Position numbers and translations under genes: made by a program. From the NCBI GenBank assembly GCA_032718475.1, contig JAUCBJ010002009.1:1-47786 (forward strand): a stretch of DNA of 47,786 nt, written 5' to 3'. Numbering within the stretch: the stretch's first letter is position 1; each line of letters opens with the position of its first letter. Shown here in pieces: positions 20,870 through 32,600 of this stretch. Origin of the DNA: Nemertoderma westbladi. Lineage: Eukaryota; Xenacoelomorpha; Nemertodermatida; Nemertodermatidae. The notes under the pieces are model-generated. The model had not been told where the DNA came from, searched no databases, and was given only the letters and a program-made list of their open reading frames with translations.

Positions 20870-22936
20870 TTACTGTAAGAATTGTTGGCTGATTGATTGA
20901 CTGGCTGGCTGGCTAATCTATAGCCAAAACTACTCTAACGATTTTGATGAAATTTTCACAGCGGCTGGATACCGCGATTCTAAGGTCCCTGATATGTTCC
21001 GCTATTTCGTCCATGAGCCGTGGGCTCGAAAAATAGACATAAACGAAAAAACGCCATAGGCGCAATGGTAAAATATCACCAATAACAGCTGGTGTCGTGA
21101 TGAAAAATGGCTTACGTAATGGATTTCTACACAAGGCTTAGTATAAATCGATGAGGTTGCCAAGATTATTCACTTAGTACACCAATACTGTTTGTTTAGG
21201 CCTTAGGACACTCTGTTAACTGGTTGGTTTAGTTTGAAATCTATTATTGCCTCAGCTGAATTACTCTTCCCAATGCGCACTCTATGGGAATATCTCCCTC
21301 TGCTAATGTAAGCTGAATGACTTAAGTACACAGTGAGTTGGCTACATTAATGTCAACATTTTTGCAAAATGTTTTATTGTTGGACTCTCTGTCAGTCTCC
21401 CCTTCAGAACATTGTATAGGGAATATACTTTAGTTTACTCTACTGTGCCATTCAGCTGAATGGATTTGAGCGATTGCCAAGTAACAGAGTTGGATCATTC
21501 TCTGACCATAGGCAAAGACAGCAAATCTTTTTAAAAAGATACTTTTTCCATGTTTTTTTTCTGACCAAAAATTTCAAAAAGATTTTTTCATAGCCAGTAC
21601 TGTCAATCGATTTGCCATCAAAAATAACGCAAAAAATTTTTTTTGCAAAATTTTAAATTACTGTAAATTTTTGGCGACTGGGGGGGGTCAATTTTTTTCG
21701 ATCCGCTATAACTCCGGAACGCTTTGTCCAAATTCGATGGGGTTTTTATTTTTCAACTTAATTCGATGTCCTCTTTCAGCCTATCCATGTTTCGAAACCC
21801 CAAACAGCGCCGTTCAAAAATTAATTTTTTCTAGTTCTAGAATTTTACAAATTTCAAAAAAGTTGCAGTATTTTATTAACGCCTTTACGGAATTCGATAG
21901 CGTTTTCGATTTTTATATTAAACGCAATATCCTGAATCTCACTAGCCTAGTTTCGCGTCACCAATGCCAAGACTTCATACTTTTTGAGGAACATTTTTCT
22001 AGAATAATTTATTAATAATTATTGTATGAAATATACTTTAGTTTACTCTACTGTGCCATTCAGCTGAATGGATTTGAGCGATTGCCAAGTACAGAGTTGG
22101 ATCATTCTCTGACCATAGGCAAAGACATCAAATCTTTTTAAAAATATACTTTTTCGATGTTTTTTTTTCTGACCAAAAATTAAAAAAAAAATTTTTCGTA
22201 GCCAGTACTGCCAATCGATTCGCCATCAAAAATAACGCAAAAAATTTTTTTTACAAAATTTTAAATTACTGTAAATTTTTGGCGACTGGGGGGGGTCAAT
22301 TTTTTTCGATCCGCTATAACTCCGGAACGCTTTGTCCAAATTCGATGGGGTTTTCATTTTTCAACTTAATTCGATGTCCTCTTTCAGCCTATCCATGTTT
22401 CGAAACCCCAAACAGCGCCGTCCAAAAATTATTTTTTTCTAGTTCTAGAATTTTACAAATTTCAAAAAAGTTGCAGTATTTTATTAACGCCTTTACGGAA
22501 TTCGATAGCGTTTTCGATTTTTATATTAAACGCAATATCCTGAATCTCACTAGCCTAGTTTCGCGTCACCAATGCCAAGATTTCATATTTTTTGAGGAAA
22601 ATTTTTCTAGAATAATTTTTATTTAATTACATTTATAGCGATTTCTTATTACTGATTGCACATGAATTGATGGAGTTTTCAATTTATTAACTAAACACGA
22701 TATCGCGCATCGCACCAGCGTGGTTTCGAAATTCTAAAACGAGGTCTTCACTAGTTGCAGGTCGATTTTGTTCTAGAATTGAGAAACTAATAATAGATCG
22801 AATTTATTAATAATTATTGTATGAAATATGATTGTATTTTTAGATAATTATTAGTTCTATACTAATTCTCGGTGTCTCTTTTATTTAATAAAATAAAAAG
22901 TCGGTTCCTTATCGGGCCGCTAGGCCCGTCACTAGT
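20870..22936 (+). mobile_element. Helitron-like non-autonomous element, copy 1
   Basis: The left part begins near TTCATTACTGTAAGAA and shares ~450 bp of divergent homology with copy 2, including a nearly identical CTAACGATTTTGATGAAATTTT segment, GCCATAGGCGCAATG, and CAGCTGAATNACTCTTCCCAATGC. The right end is a GC-rich hairpin (CGGGCC-GCTA-GGCCCG, about 22914-22929) followed by CACTAG and then T. A short terminal hairpin just before CTRR and a host T is the classical Helitron 3' end. There is no Rep/helicase ORF, so the element would be non-autonomous. The interior contains a recent tandem duplication (separate entry). The exact 5' end is uncertain. Confidence 0.45.
21411..22630 (+). repeat. 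Tandem duplication, two near-identical ~610-bp copies, plus a short third remnant
   Basis: Copy a runs 21411-22020 and copy b 22021-~22630. Both start at ATTGTAT and both contain GGCGACTGGGGGGGGTCAAT, GATCCGCTATAACTCCGGAA and CACCAATGCCAAGA. They differ at only a handful of bases and one or two small indels, so the duplication is recent. The junction word (AATAATTATTGTATGAAATAT) recurs near 22810-22830, suggesting a partly eroded third unit. Each copy carries a ~115-codon open frame (21671-22015 and 22279-22626) with a composition unlike a protein, and I do not treat it as a gene. Confidence 0.85.
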
Positions 22937-22959
22937 TAGCAAGTCGTTAGACTTGATTA

Positions 22960-24047
22960 CTGTAAGAAAAAAAAGCTACTGCTACTGGCTACTGGCTACT
23001 GGCTACTGACTACTGACCTAGAGCAAAAACGGCTCTAACGATTTTGATGAAATTTTGCATGGACCATGAAAATGGATTTCTAAGGGTACTTGTGAAATCG
23101 CGGTTTAAATTGAAACATCTCAACTTGTTTTATTTCGAAAAATAGCCCCAAAACACTAAAATTGCCATAGGCGCAATGATAAAACACCAGCTGGCACTCA
23201 TGAAAAATGTATAGAGATGGCCTGGTAATGCATTCAATAGGAAGGGCAACTAACAAAGAAGTACTTTGTGTGCCAAGTTTTATTATCACTCTATTCTACA
23301 ACCCAGACAGTAATCAAACAAAACATTAACTGGTTTAGCTGGCTATTACAGTCTCAGCTGAATAACTCTTCCCAATGCATCCTTGCTATGTTAATTAATT
23401 GGCGTGCAAGCTAAATGACTGTTAGTTAAACAGTGTGTTGGCTACACAGTGTATTGTACTGTGCTCTCATCGCATTATTGTTTTATTTTGAAATCTTTGT
23501 GCCAACATTAATACTGTGGAGGGTGTATGCTTATAAGGCTGAATGTTTACTCAGCCTCATAATGATTCTCCATAAGGCTAACATTATAGTTTGAAATATA
23601 AAAATCTGTTATAATAATAATATAAATGTTGTAAATTGTTAATCGCGGTTTACATTGAAACATCTCAACCTGTTTTATTTATTACAAAAATAAGAACGAA
23701 TTTGTCTTATCACTTCTTTTGCGCGATTGTATATTGAATTCATGGCAACTGCTGTTATTATTATTAAACAACGACTCGACTACTCTAACTCTCTGACTAC
23801 TCTATCCTATAGAACAAAATAATCATTTCGCTAACTGCTCTCTCTATCTTCTACAATCACAACAGCTTTTATAATTCATTAGATGATTACAACATAATAA
23901 TTATAGTTCGAAGTTGTCTAGAAAATTTCTCGTACACCACCAGGACTACCCTCACACTAATTGATTATCAGACAGAACAAAAAGCTTTTACTTGAATCGT
24001 ACTGTCTCCTACGACTTGCTTCACGGGCCGCTAGGCCCGTCTCTAGT
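22960..24047 (+). mobile_element. Helitron-like non-autonomous element, copy 2
   Basis: Starts near GATTACTGTAAGAA, followed by a short run of GGCTACT repeats (22979-23015), then ~450 bp homologous to copy 1. It ends in the same hairpin with a one-base-pair longer stem (ACGGGCC-GCTA-GGCCCGT, about 24024-24041), then CTCTAG and a host T. Apart from the shared left part and the terminal hairpin, the interiors of the two copies differ, which is common for Helitron-type families. No coding capacity is seen. Confidence 0.45.
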
Positions 24048-24133
24048 AGGTAAAAGGGGCGAACCATAACTCTCTGGTTGATATTGAGGAATGGTGTAGT
24101 GTAAGTTTAGATTGGAATGTTGATTTTCGAGAC

Positions 24134-24387
24134 GGGGGGGGGGGGGGGGGGGGGACTGTACGCAAATCCCGCATTGACGAATTAATATCCCGCCTCAATG
24201 TTAAATTCTCAATTTAGGGAAAGGAGCAGGCTACAGTGGCATGTTACCCTAACCAAAATAATGAACTAAGCACAATAGAACAGGTTGCAGTTTTATTTTT
24301 GAGAATAATCAGCTGTTATTTGCGTCGAATTTCCCCTGGAGACGAATGGATTTTTATTGCGTCCAGTTCCCCCCCCCCCCTCGCCCA
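24134..24387 (+). mobile_element. G-tract MITE, copy A (~254 bp)
   Basis: The left terminus is a run of 21 G followed by ACTGTACGCAAATCCCGC. The right terminus is ATTGCGTCCAGTT followed by 12 C and a CCCATCTG word, so the ends form terminal inverted repeats around homopolymer G/C runs. The core holds GGAAAGGAGCAGG and GTTGCAGTTTTATTTTTGAG. Copies B and C (46.8-47.4 kb) share the core and one or both ends. No ORF, so a non-autonomous DNA element is the best reading; its transposase family is unknown. Confidence 0.7.
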
Positions 24388-25300
24388 TCTGTGATTTTCA
24401 AGTCTCATAGAAAAGAGCCTCAATAAATAAAGTTGCCTAATTCTTTACTTCTTTAAATGCAACATATTCTTTGCTCATAAATTGGGTTACAAATATGTTA
24501 TATTCCCATAACCGACGTTGGTATATTGCCCACACAACTAGGCTACATATTGCACAATGGAAGTTTTCCGTGTGGATTAATGAGGCTACTTCCCCCTGCT
24601 TATGTAATGGGTTTGGTACCGACCAAACCAATTATTGCTTTCTTGGGTTGCCAACTTTGCATTGGCTTCCCTCCTGCTGACCGCTTTCCTAAATTGATTA
24701 AAAACCCTTAGTAGCATTTGGGCGCTACCGTAACACTCCCCCCAAGTTATTTTCCGGGTGTTTTCCTCGGAAATAACATGTTAAACGATGGTTCAACGCC
24801 CTCATGGCCTTTAATACCTATTGTGGACTATGAGTGGGGTGGTTTATCTTTTAGGTACCAGACTGCCAGTCTGTGTCTTTTATTGGATCCTATGATCTCT
24901 CTCATTATGATACCCGCGTCAAACAGTATCATAAGGTTGTGTAGAGCCTACTCGCATCCTCCTCACATTGATAATTTTGTGGTGCTTTCAGATTTTGCCC
25001 AAATCTCCGCACTAACTCACCTCATCCCGATTTCCAGGCCTAAGAAACTTTTCATTCTGCCCACTACACATCACTCTCCCGTTACTCCGCTAGGCATATA
25101 AAGTACCACTTTATCTTATTCGTACACTTACACTCTTTCCCATTCTCACACACCCCTCTTGAAACTTCACTTTCTCACTCTCCCCCCGTCCACATATTCT
25201 CTACCCTCATATCCTCCCCCGTTCGTCTGTTATCCTTCCACACCAAATTTGCATTGCGCGCGTTAAAGTTATAAATATTAATTTGTCGCGTGTTTCGTCA
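24388..25300. other. Unassigned sequence; possible LTR-retroelement remnant on the minus strand
   Basis: No convincing gene. On the minus strand a purine tract (AACTTGGGGGGAG, about 24735-24747) is followed directly by TGTTACGG, the arrangement of a polypurine tract and the start of a 3' LTR in Gypsy-like elements. The presumed LTR would run left to about 24420. I could not find the other LTR or an intact pol reading frame, so this is weak. On the + strand a CATATAAAGTACC word near 25097 could be a TATA box, followed by a C/T-rich stretch (25130-25230). Confidence 0.25.
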
Positions 25301-25307
25301 AACCTAG

Positions 25308-25727
25308 ATGTTAATTGGTCATAGTCATTGGTTCGTCATTGTCTTCTCAGTATCTAATTGTATATACCCTCAGTTCAAATTTTCAAATTGTTATTTCTTT
25401 ATTTCATCAAGAGCAGAATTTAATAAGGATTACAAATCTGAAAACCGCTTAGTGAGACCTCTTTCAGTTCTCGAGTTATCACTGTTTTTACGTATGACAG
25501 TCTGTCCGTCAAATTGTAAGAAAGACATAAGACTGACAGACAGACAGATATACTTGATTCCACCAAACATTAAAACTGTCATAAGAAATGAAATCAGCGA
25601 CAACGAAAACCCCGTAATCAACATTTTAGCTCATTGTTGTGCATACTTCGTTCCAGAAATATTTAACCAACCAGAATGCAGACAGCCAATATTGGCGCGA
25701 ACTTTGAAGGACATTTTCTCAGAATGA
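25308..25727 (+). CDS. Hypothetical ORF, 139 codons, unrecognised
   Basis: An open frame with a TATA-like word ~210 bases upstream. The second half (SSRAEFNKDYKSENRLVRPL to NQPECRQPILARTLKDIFSE) has a protein-like mix of charged and hydrophobic residues, while the first ~35 residues do not. A CCTCAG at 25368-25373 could be a splice acceptor, in which case only the part after it would be a terminal exon. I recognise no domain. It could equally be a fragment of a mobile element or chance. Confidence 0.25.
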   Translation: MLIGHSHWFVIVFSVSNCIYPQFKFSNCYFFISSRAEFNKDYKSENRLVRPLSVLELSLFLRMTVCPSNCKKDIRLTDRQIYLIPPNIKTVIRNEISDNENPVINILAHCCAYFVPEIFNQPECRQPILARTLKDIFSE

Positions 25728-26453
25728 CATTTCAAATTACTATTCCACCGTCATTATTCAACCAATATTCTTCGTTTATGGCTCATTCGAACGAACGAGC
25801 TTTGGAAACTGTTTAAAAGTAATCTTATGGAATTTTGATAAACATTACAATTTTTTGTAATTAGCCAATTTTAATAAAAAATATGATAATTAATTAATTA
25901 AAATAAAAATGGCTAATTAAAAATTAAATAAGATAACTTTTGTAGAGTTGATCACGCTGAGTCCAAAAAAGAAATTGTTTTCAAGAAATTTGGACCAAGA
26001 TTGAGGGACTATTAACAATTTTAGTGAAATCTTTAATTCCGCCGCCGGCCGCTAGGCGGAGGCTATAAATTTAAAAATTGTACTACTGTATAAAGGCTAT
26101 TTGGCCTTCCATACAGTAGTGGTTGGCCTTGACAAAATAGCAATATTATAATTTAACTCTAAGTGACAGCCATATCAAAAAAAGGTTCATGGGGGGAGGG
26201 GGGGGGGGGGGGGGGGGGGGGGTGTACCCCTCCCCTGAATAAATAATTCAAAATATAAATTGAGTTACAATTGAAATTTTCTCCAAATTTATATCGAAGC
26301 TACCGCTTCATCAATAACTTTAAACAAGAGAAAAATTGAAATGGAACGTGTTCTTCAGGTTTTCGTTTAATTTTTAGATTAATTTACGTTTAATTTCGTT
26401 TAATTTAGACAAATAAATATTCGCGAAAATAACTTTAAATTAGTCATATAATC
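25728..26453. other. Intergenic region with two hairpins and a poly-G tract; 3' flank of BBOF1
   Basis: AT-rich. At 26039-26062 a GC-rich hairpin (TCCGCC...GGCGGA) has the loop core GGCCGCTAGG, the same core as the Helitron-like terminal hairpins at 22.92 and 24.03 kb. At about 26080-26124 TACTACTGTAT and ATACAGTAGT form a second hairpin. At 26190-26222 is a run of more than 25 G, broken once by A, then TGTACCCCTCCCC. The BBOF1 3' UTR on the minus strand should occupy the right end. Confidence 0.45.
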
Positions 26454-26693
26454 TTATGATGACAAAACTAATTGTGAGTCATCCCTACTTGGGGCCTCTA
26501 TAGGCGGCAGTGGGGGGTAACCAGTTAATTCAGCCTGTCGAGCAATGTCCTCATCCTTGCTGATAAATAGAACACCTGCATCTTTATTGGCTATTTCTCC
26601 AGCTAATCGGCGTGGGGGTGGGAATCGTGTTAGGTCACTGGAGGATTTACTGACTTTGGCGCCGTTCATTAAAGCAAACAAGTGTCTCAGCAC
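26454..26693 (-). CDS. BBOF1: BBOF1 exon 9 (terminal coding exon)
   Basis: Acceptor TTATTATAG|GTG; 79 codons and TAA. Begins VLRHLFALMNG, continuing WEQKEK as in vertebrate BBOF1, then a proline-rich, poorly conserved tail (RFPPPRRLAGEI, YPPLPPIEAP). Confidence 0.9.
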   Translation of the reverse strand: MLRHLFALMNGAKVSKSSSDLTRFPPPRRLAGEIANKDAGVLFISKDEDIARQAELTGYPPLPPIEAPSRDDSQLVLSS

Positions 26694-29600
26694 CTATAAT
26701 AAATTTAAATTATTAATAAGGCAATTGTGTGGAATAAATCAATATATATTTTCCCCGTGACTTGAGCTCGGAAATATGTTTCGCAATGTAACTCTCCCAT
26801 TTGCAAAGTTCATACACAATTGTATATGTAACAGTCGTCGACTACCTACCTTTTCTTTCTGTTCCCATGTCAGGTCGCCAATATCGACATTCTCTACAAC
26901 ATCCTGCCAATCAGTTGCGGCGGCGATATCGTCTTCCACGCTGTTTGTCGAGGCTTCCATACCCTCGTGGAATGTCCGCACCAGCGGGTAGTCGCCTTTA
27001 CCTGAGTGCGCCATCAGCATTTTATCTCTGTACGCCTAACAAATAATAGATATACAGCTGCTCTAAGTAAATACGGACAAATGAGCCAATTAAAAGTGAA
27101 GAGTAAAATACTTCAATAATCCTCACAGTAAATACAAACCACAATAAATCGCATTCTAACCCTTTCGGCATCCTTTTTATACTGTTGCTTGTTTCGTTTA
27201 ATCTGATCTCTCACGTACTCTAACGAGTCAACGAAGAACTTCTCAACCTCAGTTCTCTGTTCTAGAATATTCCGAGCGAGGCGTTTTATTTTCTTGCCTT
27301 CCTTGTCTTTTAATTCTAACATTTTTTTATATTTTCCGGCCTGAAAAAATAAATTGTTCTACATTTACCGTTAAGGACCTAATTGTCAAAAAACGGACGA
27401 CAATTACTGAATATATTTTCACTCTCACCTCCCCTGATGCACCAACTGTGACAATCTACGGTTTACACTCTATCCTCCTCTGATACTCGAACTATGTCTA
27501 TCTTCACTCTTACGGTAACTCCTCAGTAGCTCCCACTGTGTCTCTCTTCAATCTTACCTCCTCTGTAGCTCCCACTGTGTCTCTCTTCACTCTTACCTCC
27601 TCAGTAGCTCCCACTGTGTCTCTCTTCACTCTTACCTCCTCAGTAGCTCACACTGTGTCTCTCTTCACTATTACCTCCTATGTAGCTCCCACTGTGTCTC
27701 TCTTCACTCTTACCTCCTCAGTAGCTCCCACTGTGTCTCTCTTCACTCCTACCGCCTCAGTAGCTCCCACTGTGTCTCTCTTCACTCTTACCTCCTCAGT
27801 AGCTCACACTGTGTCTCTCTTCACTATTACCTCCTATGTAGCTCCCACTGTGTCTCTCTTCAATCTTACCTCCTCAGTAGCTCCCACTGTGTCTCTCTTC
27901 ACTCTTACCTCCTCAGTAGCTCCCACTGTGTCTCTCTTCACTCTTACCTCCTCAGTAGCTCACACTGTGTCTCTCTTCACTATTACCTCCTATGTAGCTC
28001 CCACTGTGTCTCTCTTCAATCTTACCTCCTCAGTAGCTCCCACTGTGTCTCTCTTCACTCTTACCTCCTCAGTAGCTCCCACTGTGTCTCTCTTCACTCT
28101 TACCTCCTATGTAGCTCCCACTGTGTCTCTCTTCACTATTACCTCCTATGTAGCTCCCACTGTGTCTCTCTTCACTATTACCTCCTCAGTAGCTCCCACT
28201 GTGTCTCTCTTCACTATTACCTCCTCAGTAGCTCCCACTGTGTCTCTCTTCACTATTACCTCCTCAGTAGCTCACACTGTGTCTCTCTTCACTCTTACCT
28301 CCTCAGTAGCTCCCACTGTGACTCTCTTCACTCTTACCACCTCAGTAGCTCCCACTGTGTCTCTCTTCACTCTTACCTCCTATGTAGCTCCCACTGTGTC
28401 TCTCTTCAATCTTACCTCCTATGTAGCTCCCACTGTGTCTCTATTCACTATTACCTCCTATGTAGCTCCCACTGTGTCTCTCTTCACTATTACCTCCTCA
28501 GTAGCTCCCACTGTGTCTCTCTTCACTCTTACCTCCTCAGTAGCTCCCACTGTGTCTCTCTTCACTCTTACCTCCTCAGTAGCTCCCACTGTGTCTCTCT
28601 TCAATCTTACCTCCTCAGTAGCTCCCACTGTGTCCCTCTTCACTCTTACCGCCTCAGTAGCTCCCACTGTGTCCCTCTTCACTCTTACCTCCTCAGTAGC
28701 TCCCACTGTGTCTCTCTTCACTCCTACCGCCTCAGTAGCTCCCACTGTGTCTCTCTTCACTCTTACCTCCTCTGTAGCTCCCACTGTGTCTCTCTCCACT
28801 CTTACCTCCTCTGTAGCTCCCACTGTGTCTCTCTTCACTATTACCTCCTCTGTAGCTCCCACTGTGTCTCTCTTAACACCTAACACTCTATGGTTCTTTT
28901 CGGGGAATCTCATTGATCTCGATTGCTGCTAAGCTATACAATAGGATTCTATTCAATCGCATCAGGGATCCCATTGAGAGACTGCTCCGTGGAAATCAGA
29001 ATGGGTTCCGTAAAGGTCGTGGGACCATAGAGCCCATTTTGGCACTTAAAAGGATAATTGAAGAGTTATCAAAAAAGAAAGACAGGCATCTGGCTGTTAT
29101 CTTTGTTGACTTCTTCAAGGCCTTTGATTCAGTCTCTCGCTCACGTATGTTCAGCATACTTTCATTATATGGGATTCCAGATGAACTTATTGCAGCAATC
29201 AGATCAGTATACGATGGTTCGACAACATTTGTGTCTACTGTTGATGGTGACACAGGACCATTTGAAGTGTTATGGGGCGTCCTCCAAGGAGACACACTTG
29301 CACCATTCTTGTTCATTATTGTGGTTGACTATGTTCTACGCATGTCCTTAGATCATTATAATGATGATGGGGTGATGATAACTCCACCTACTGGCTCCAG
29401 AAGTCGAGGAAATCCTGCCAAGTACCTAACTGATCTAGACTTTGCTGATGACTTAGGAGTACTCTCAGAATCATTAGAGGGAGCCCAACGGCTCTTCAGC
29501 TCATTAGAACATGCTGCTTCTAGTGTTGGTCTTTTTATTAACTCCAGAAAGACCAAAATTCTGACAGTTAACTTTGAAAGTCCTCAGCAAGTCTCTGATC

Positions 29601-32600
29601 GGATGAGCATAAGCTCAAAGGATGGTATGCTTGAGCATGTGGACGACTTCTGTTACCTGGGATCATGGATCCGGAAGTCAGGTGAGGACCTTCGAATACG
29701 TAAGGGAAAGGCATGGGCAGCCTTGAATAGGCTTTCCAGGATTTGGAAGTCACCGAGAATTAATCGGAAACTTAAGGTCCGATTATTTAGAGCAGCAGTA
29801 GTTCCAGTACTCCTCTACGGGAGTCCATGCTGGGCTCTAACTGCTGAGGACACCAAATCTCTGGATGGCACATTCACAAGAATGCTACGCCGGGTTCATT
29901 GTGTCAAGTACAATGCACACATCTCCAACCAGACACTATATAACATTGGAGGTGTCTCATTGGTTCCCCCAAGCTTGACACTAGAACAAAATCGCCTCCG
30001 CTTTGCAGGACATTGCTTTCGCCGGGAGGACCAGCCAGTGCATAATCTTGTACTTTGGCAGCCTCATGGAGTGAATAAGCATGGTGGACCGCCCATGACT
30101 TTCTTGAGACGCATCTTAAAGGACACTGGCCTTAAAGATGCGGATAATCTAGCAAATGTCATGGGTGATAGGGAGTTGTGGTGGTGCAATTTTGTTGACA
30201 AGCCGGCACAGCATTCTTAAAAATGCAGCTGCAATGCAGCATGCCGATCCTAGTAGTAGTAGTAGTAGTGTCTCTCTTCACTCTTACCTCCTCTGTAGCT
30301 CCCACTGTGTCTCTCTTCACTATTACCTCCTATGTAGCTCCCACTGTGTCTCTCTTCACTCTTACCGCCTCAGTAGCTCACACTTTGTCTCTCTTCACTC
30401 TTACCTCCTCTGTAGCTCCCACTGTGTCTCTCTTCACTATTACCTCCTATGTAGCTCCCACTGTGTCTCTCTTCACTCTTACCGCCTCAGTAGCTCTCAC
30501 TGTGTCTCTCTTCACTCTTACCTCCTCTGTAGCTCCCACTGTGTCTCTCTTCACTCTTACCGCCTCAGTAGCTCACACTGTGTCTCTCTTCACTCTTACC
30601 TCCTCTGTAGCTCCCACTGTGTCTCTCTTCACTATTACCTCCTATGTAGCTCCCACTGTGTCTCTCTTCACTCTTACCGCCTCAGTAGCTCACACTGTGT
30701 CTCTCTTCACTCTTACTTCCTCAGTAGCTCCCACTGTGTCTCTCTTCACTCTTACCTCCTCTGTAGCTCCCACTGTGTCTCTCTTCACTATTACCTCCTA
30801 TGTAGCTCCCACTGTGTCTCTCTTCACTCTTACCTCCTCAGTAGCTCCCACTGTGTCTCTCTTCACTCTTACCTCCTCAGTAGCTCCCACTGTGTCTCTC
30901 TTCACTCCTACCGCCTCAGTAGCTCCCACTGTGTCTCTCTTCACTCTTACCGCCTCAGTAGCTCACACTGTGTCTCTCTTCACTCTTACCTCCTCAGTAG
31001 CTCCCACTGCGTCTCTCTTCACTCTTACCTCGTCAGTAGCTCCGACTGTGTCTCTCTTCACTCTTACCTCCTCAGTAGCTCCCACCGTGTCTCTCTTCAC
31101 TCTTACCGCCTCAGTAGCTCCCACTGTGTCTCTCTTCAATCTTACCTCCTATGTAGCTCCCACTATGTCTCTCTTCACTATTACCTCCTATGTAGCACCC
31201 ACTGTGTCTCTCTTCACTATTACCTCCTATGTAGCTCCCACTGTGTCTCTCTTCACTCTTACCTCCTATGTAGCTCCCACTGTGTCTCTCTTCACTCTTA
31301 CCACCTCAGTAGCTCCCACTGTGTCTCTCTTCAATCTTACCTCCTCAGTAGCTCCCACTGTGTCTCTCTTCACTCTTACCGCCTCAGTAGCTCACACTGT
31401 GTCTCTCTTCACTCTTACCTCCTCAGTAGCTCCCACTGTGTCTCTCTTCACTCTTACCTCCTCAGTAGCTCCCACTGTGTCTCTCTTCACTCTTACCTCC
31501 TCAGTAGCTCCCACTGTGTCTCTCTTCAATCTTACCTCCTATGTAGCTCCCACTGTCTCTATCTTCACTATTACCTCCTATGTAGCTCCCACTGTGTCTC
31601 TCTTCACTCCTACCGCCTCAGTAGCTCCCACTGTGTCTCTCTTCACTCTTACCGCCTCAGTAGCTCCCACTGTGTCTCTCTTCACTCTTACCTCCTCAGT
31701 AGCTCCCACTGTGTCTCTCTTCACTATTACCTCCTATGTAGCTCCCACTGTGTCTCTCTTCACTCTTACCTCCTCAGTAGCTCCCACTGTGTCTCTCTTC
31801 ACTCTTACCTCCTATGTAGCTCCCACTGTGTCTCTCTTCACTCTTACCTCCTCTGTAGCTCCAACTGTGTCTCTCTTCACTCTTACCTCCTCAGTAGCTC
31901 CCACTGTGTCTCTCTTCACTCTTACCTCCTCAGTAGCTCCCACTGTGTCTCTCTTCACTCTTACCTCCTCTGTAGCTCCCACTGTGTCTCTCTTCACTCT
32001 TACCTCCTATGTAGCTCCCACTGTGTCTCTCTTCACTCTTACCTCCTCTGTAGCTCCCACTGTGTCTCTCTTCACTCTTACCTCCTATGTAGCTCCCACT
32101 GTGTCTCTCTTCACTCTTACCTCCTCAGTAGCTCCCACTGTGTCTCTCTTCACTCTTACCTCCTCAGTAGCTCCCACTGTGTCTCTCTTCACTCTTACCT
32201 CCTCAGTAGCTCCCACTGTGTCTCTCTTCACTCTTACCTCCTCAGTAGCTCCCACTGTGTCTCTCTTCACTCTTACCTCCTCTGTAGCTCCCACTGTGTC
32301 TCTCTTCACTCTTACCTCCTATGTAGCTCCCACTGTGTCTCTCTTCACTCTTACCTCCTCAGTAGCTCCCACTGTGTCTCTCTTCACTCTTACCTCCTCA
32401 GTAGCTCCCACTGTGTCTCTCTTCACTCTTACCTCCTCAGTAGCTCCCACTGTGTCTCTCTTCACTCTTACCTCCTCAGTAGCTCCCACTGTGTCTCTCT
32501 TCACTCTTACCTCCTCTGTAGCTCCCACTGTGTCTCTCTTCACTATTACCTCCTATGTAGCTCCCACTGTGTCTCTCTTCACTCTTACCTCCTCAGTAGC

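Noticed and set aside
20637-20870. Minus-strand 77-codon ORF upstream of the dynein gene
   Set aside because: It overlaps the X-box/CCAAT promoter-like block, has no recognisable features, and is short enough to occur by chance.
21671-22626. Paired ~115-codon ORFs (MATGGGQFFSIRYNSG...) as a duplicated gene
   Set aside because: Both lie in a recent tandem duplication of non-coding repeat sequence. The composition is Phe/Ser/Asn-rich from AT-rich DNA and the two ends differ by readthrough into flanking repeat.
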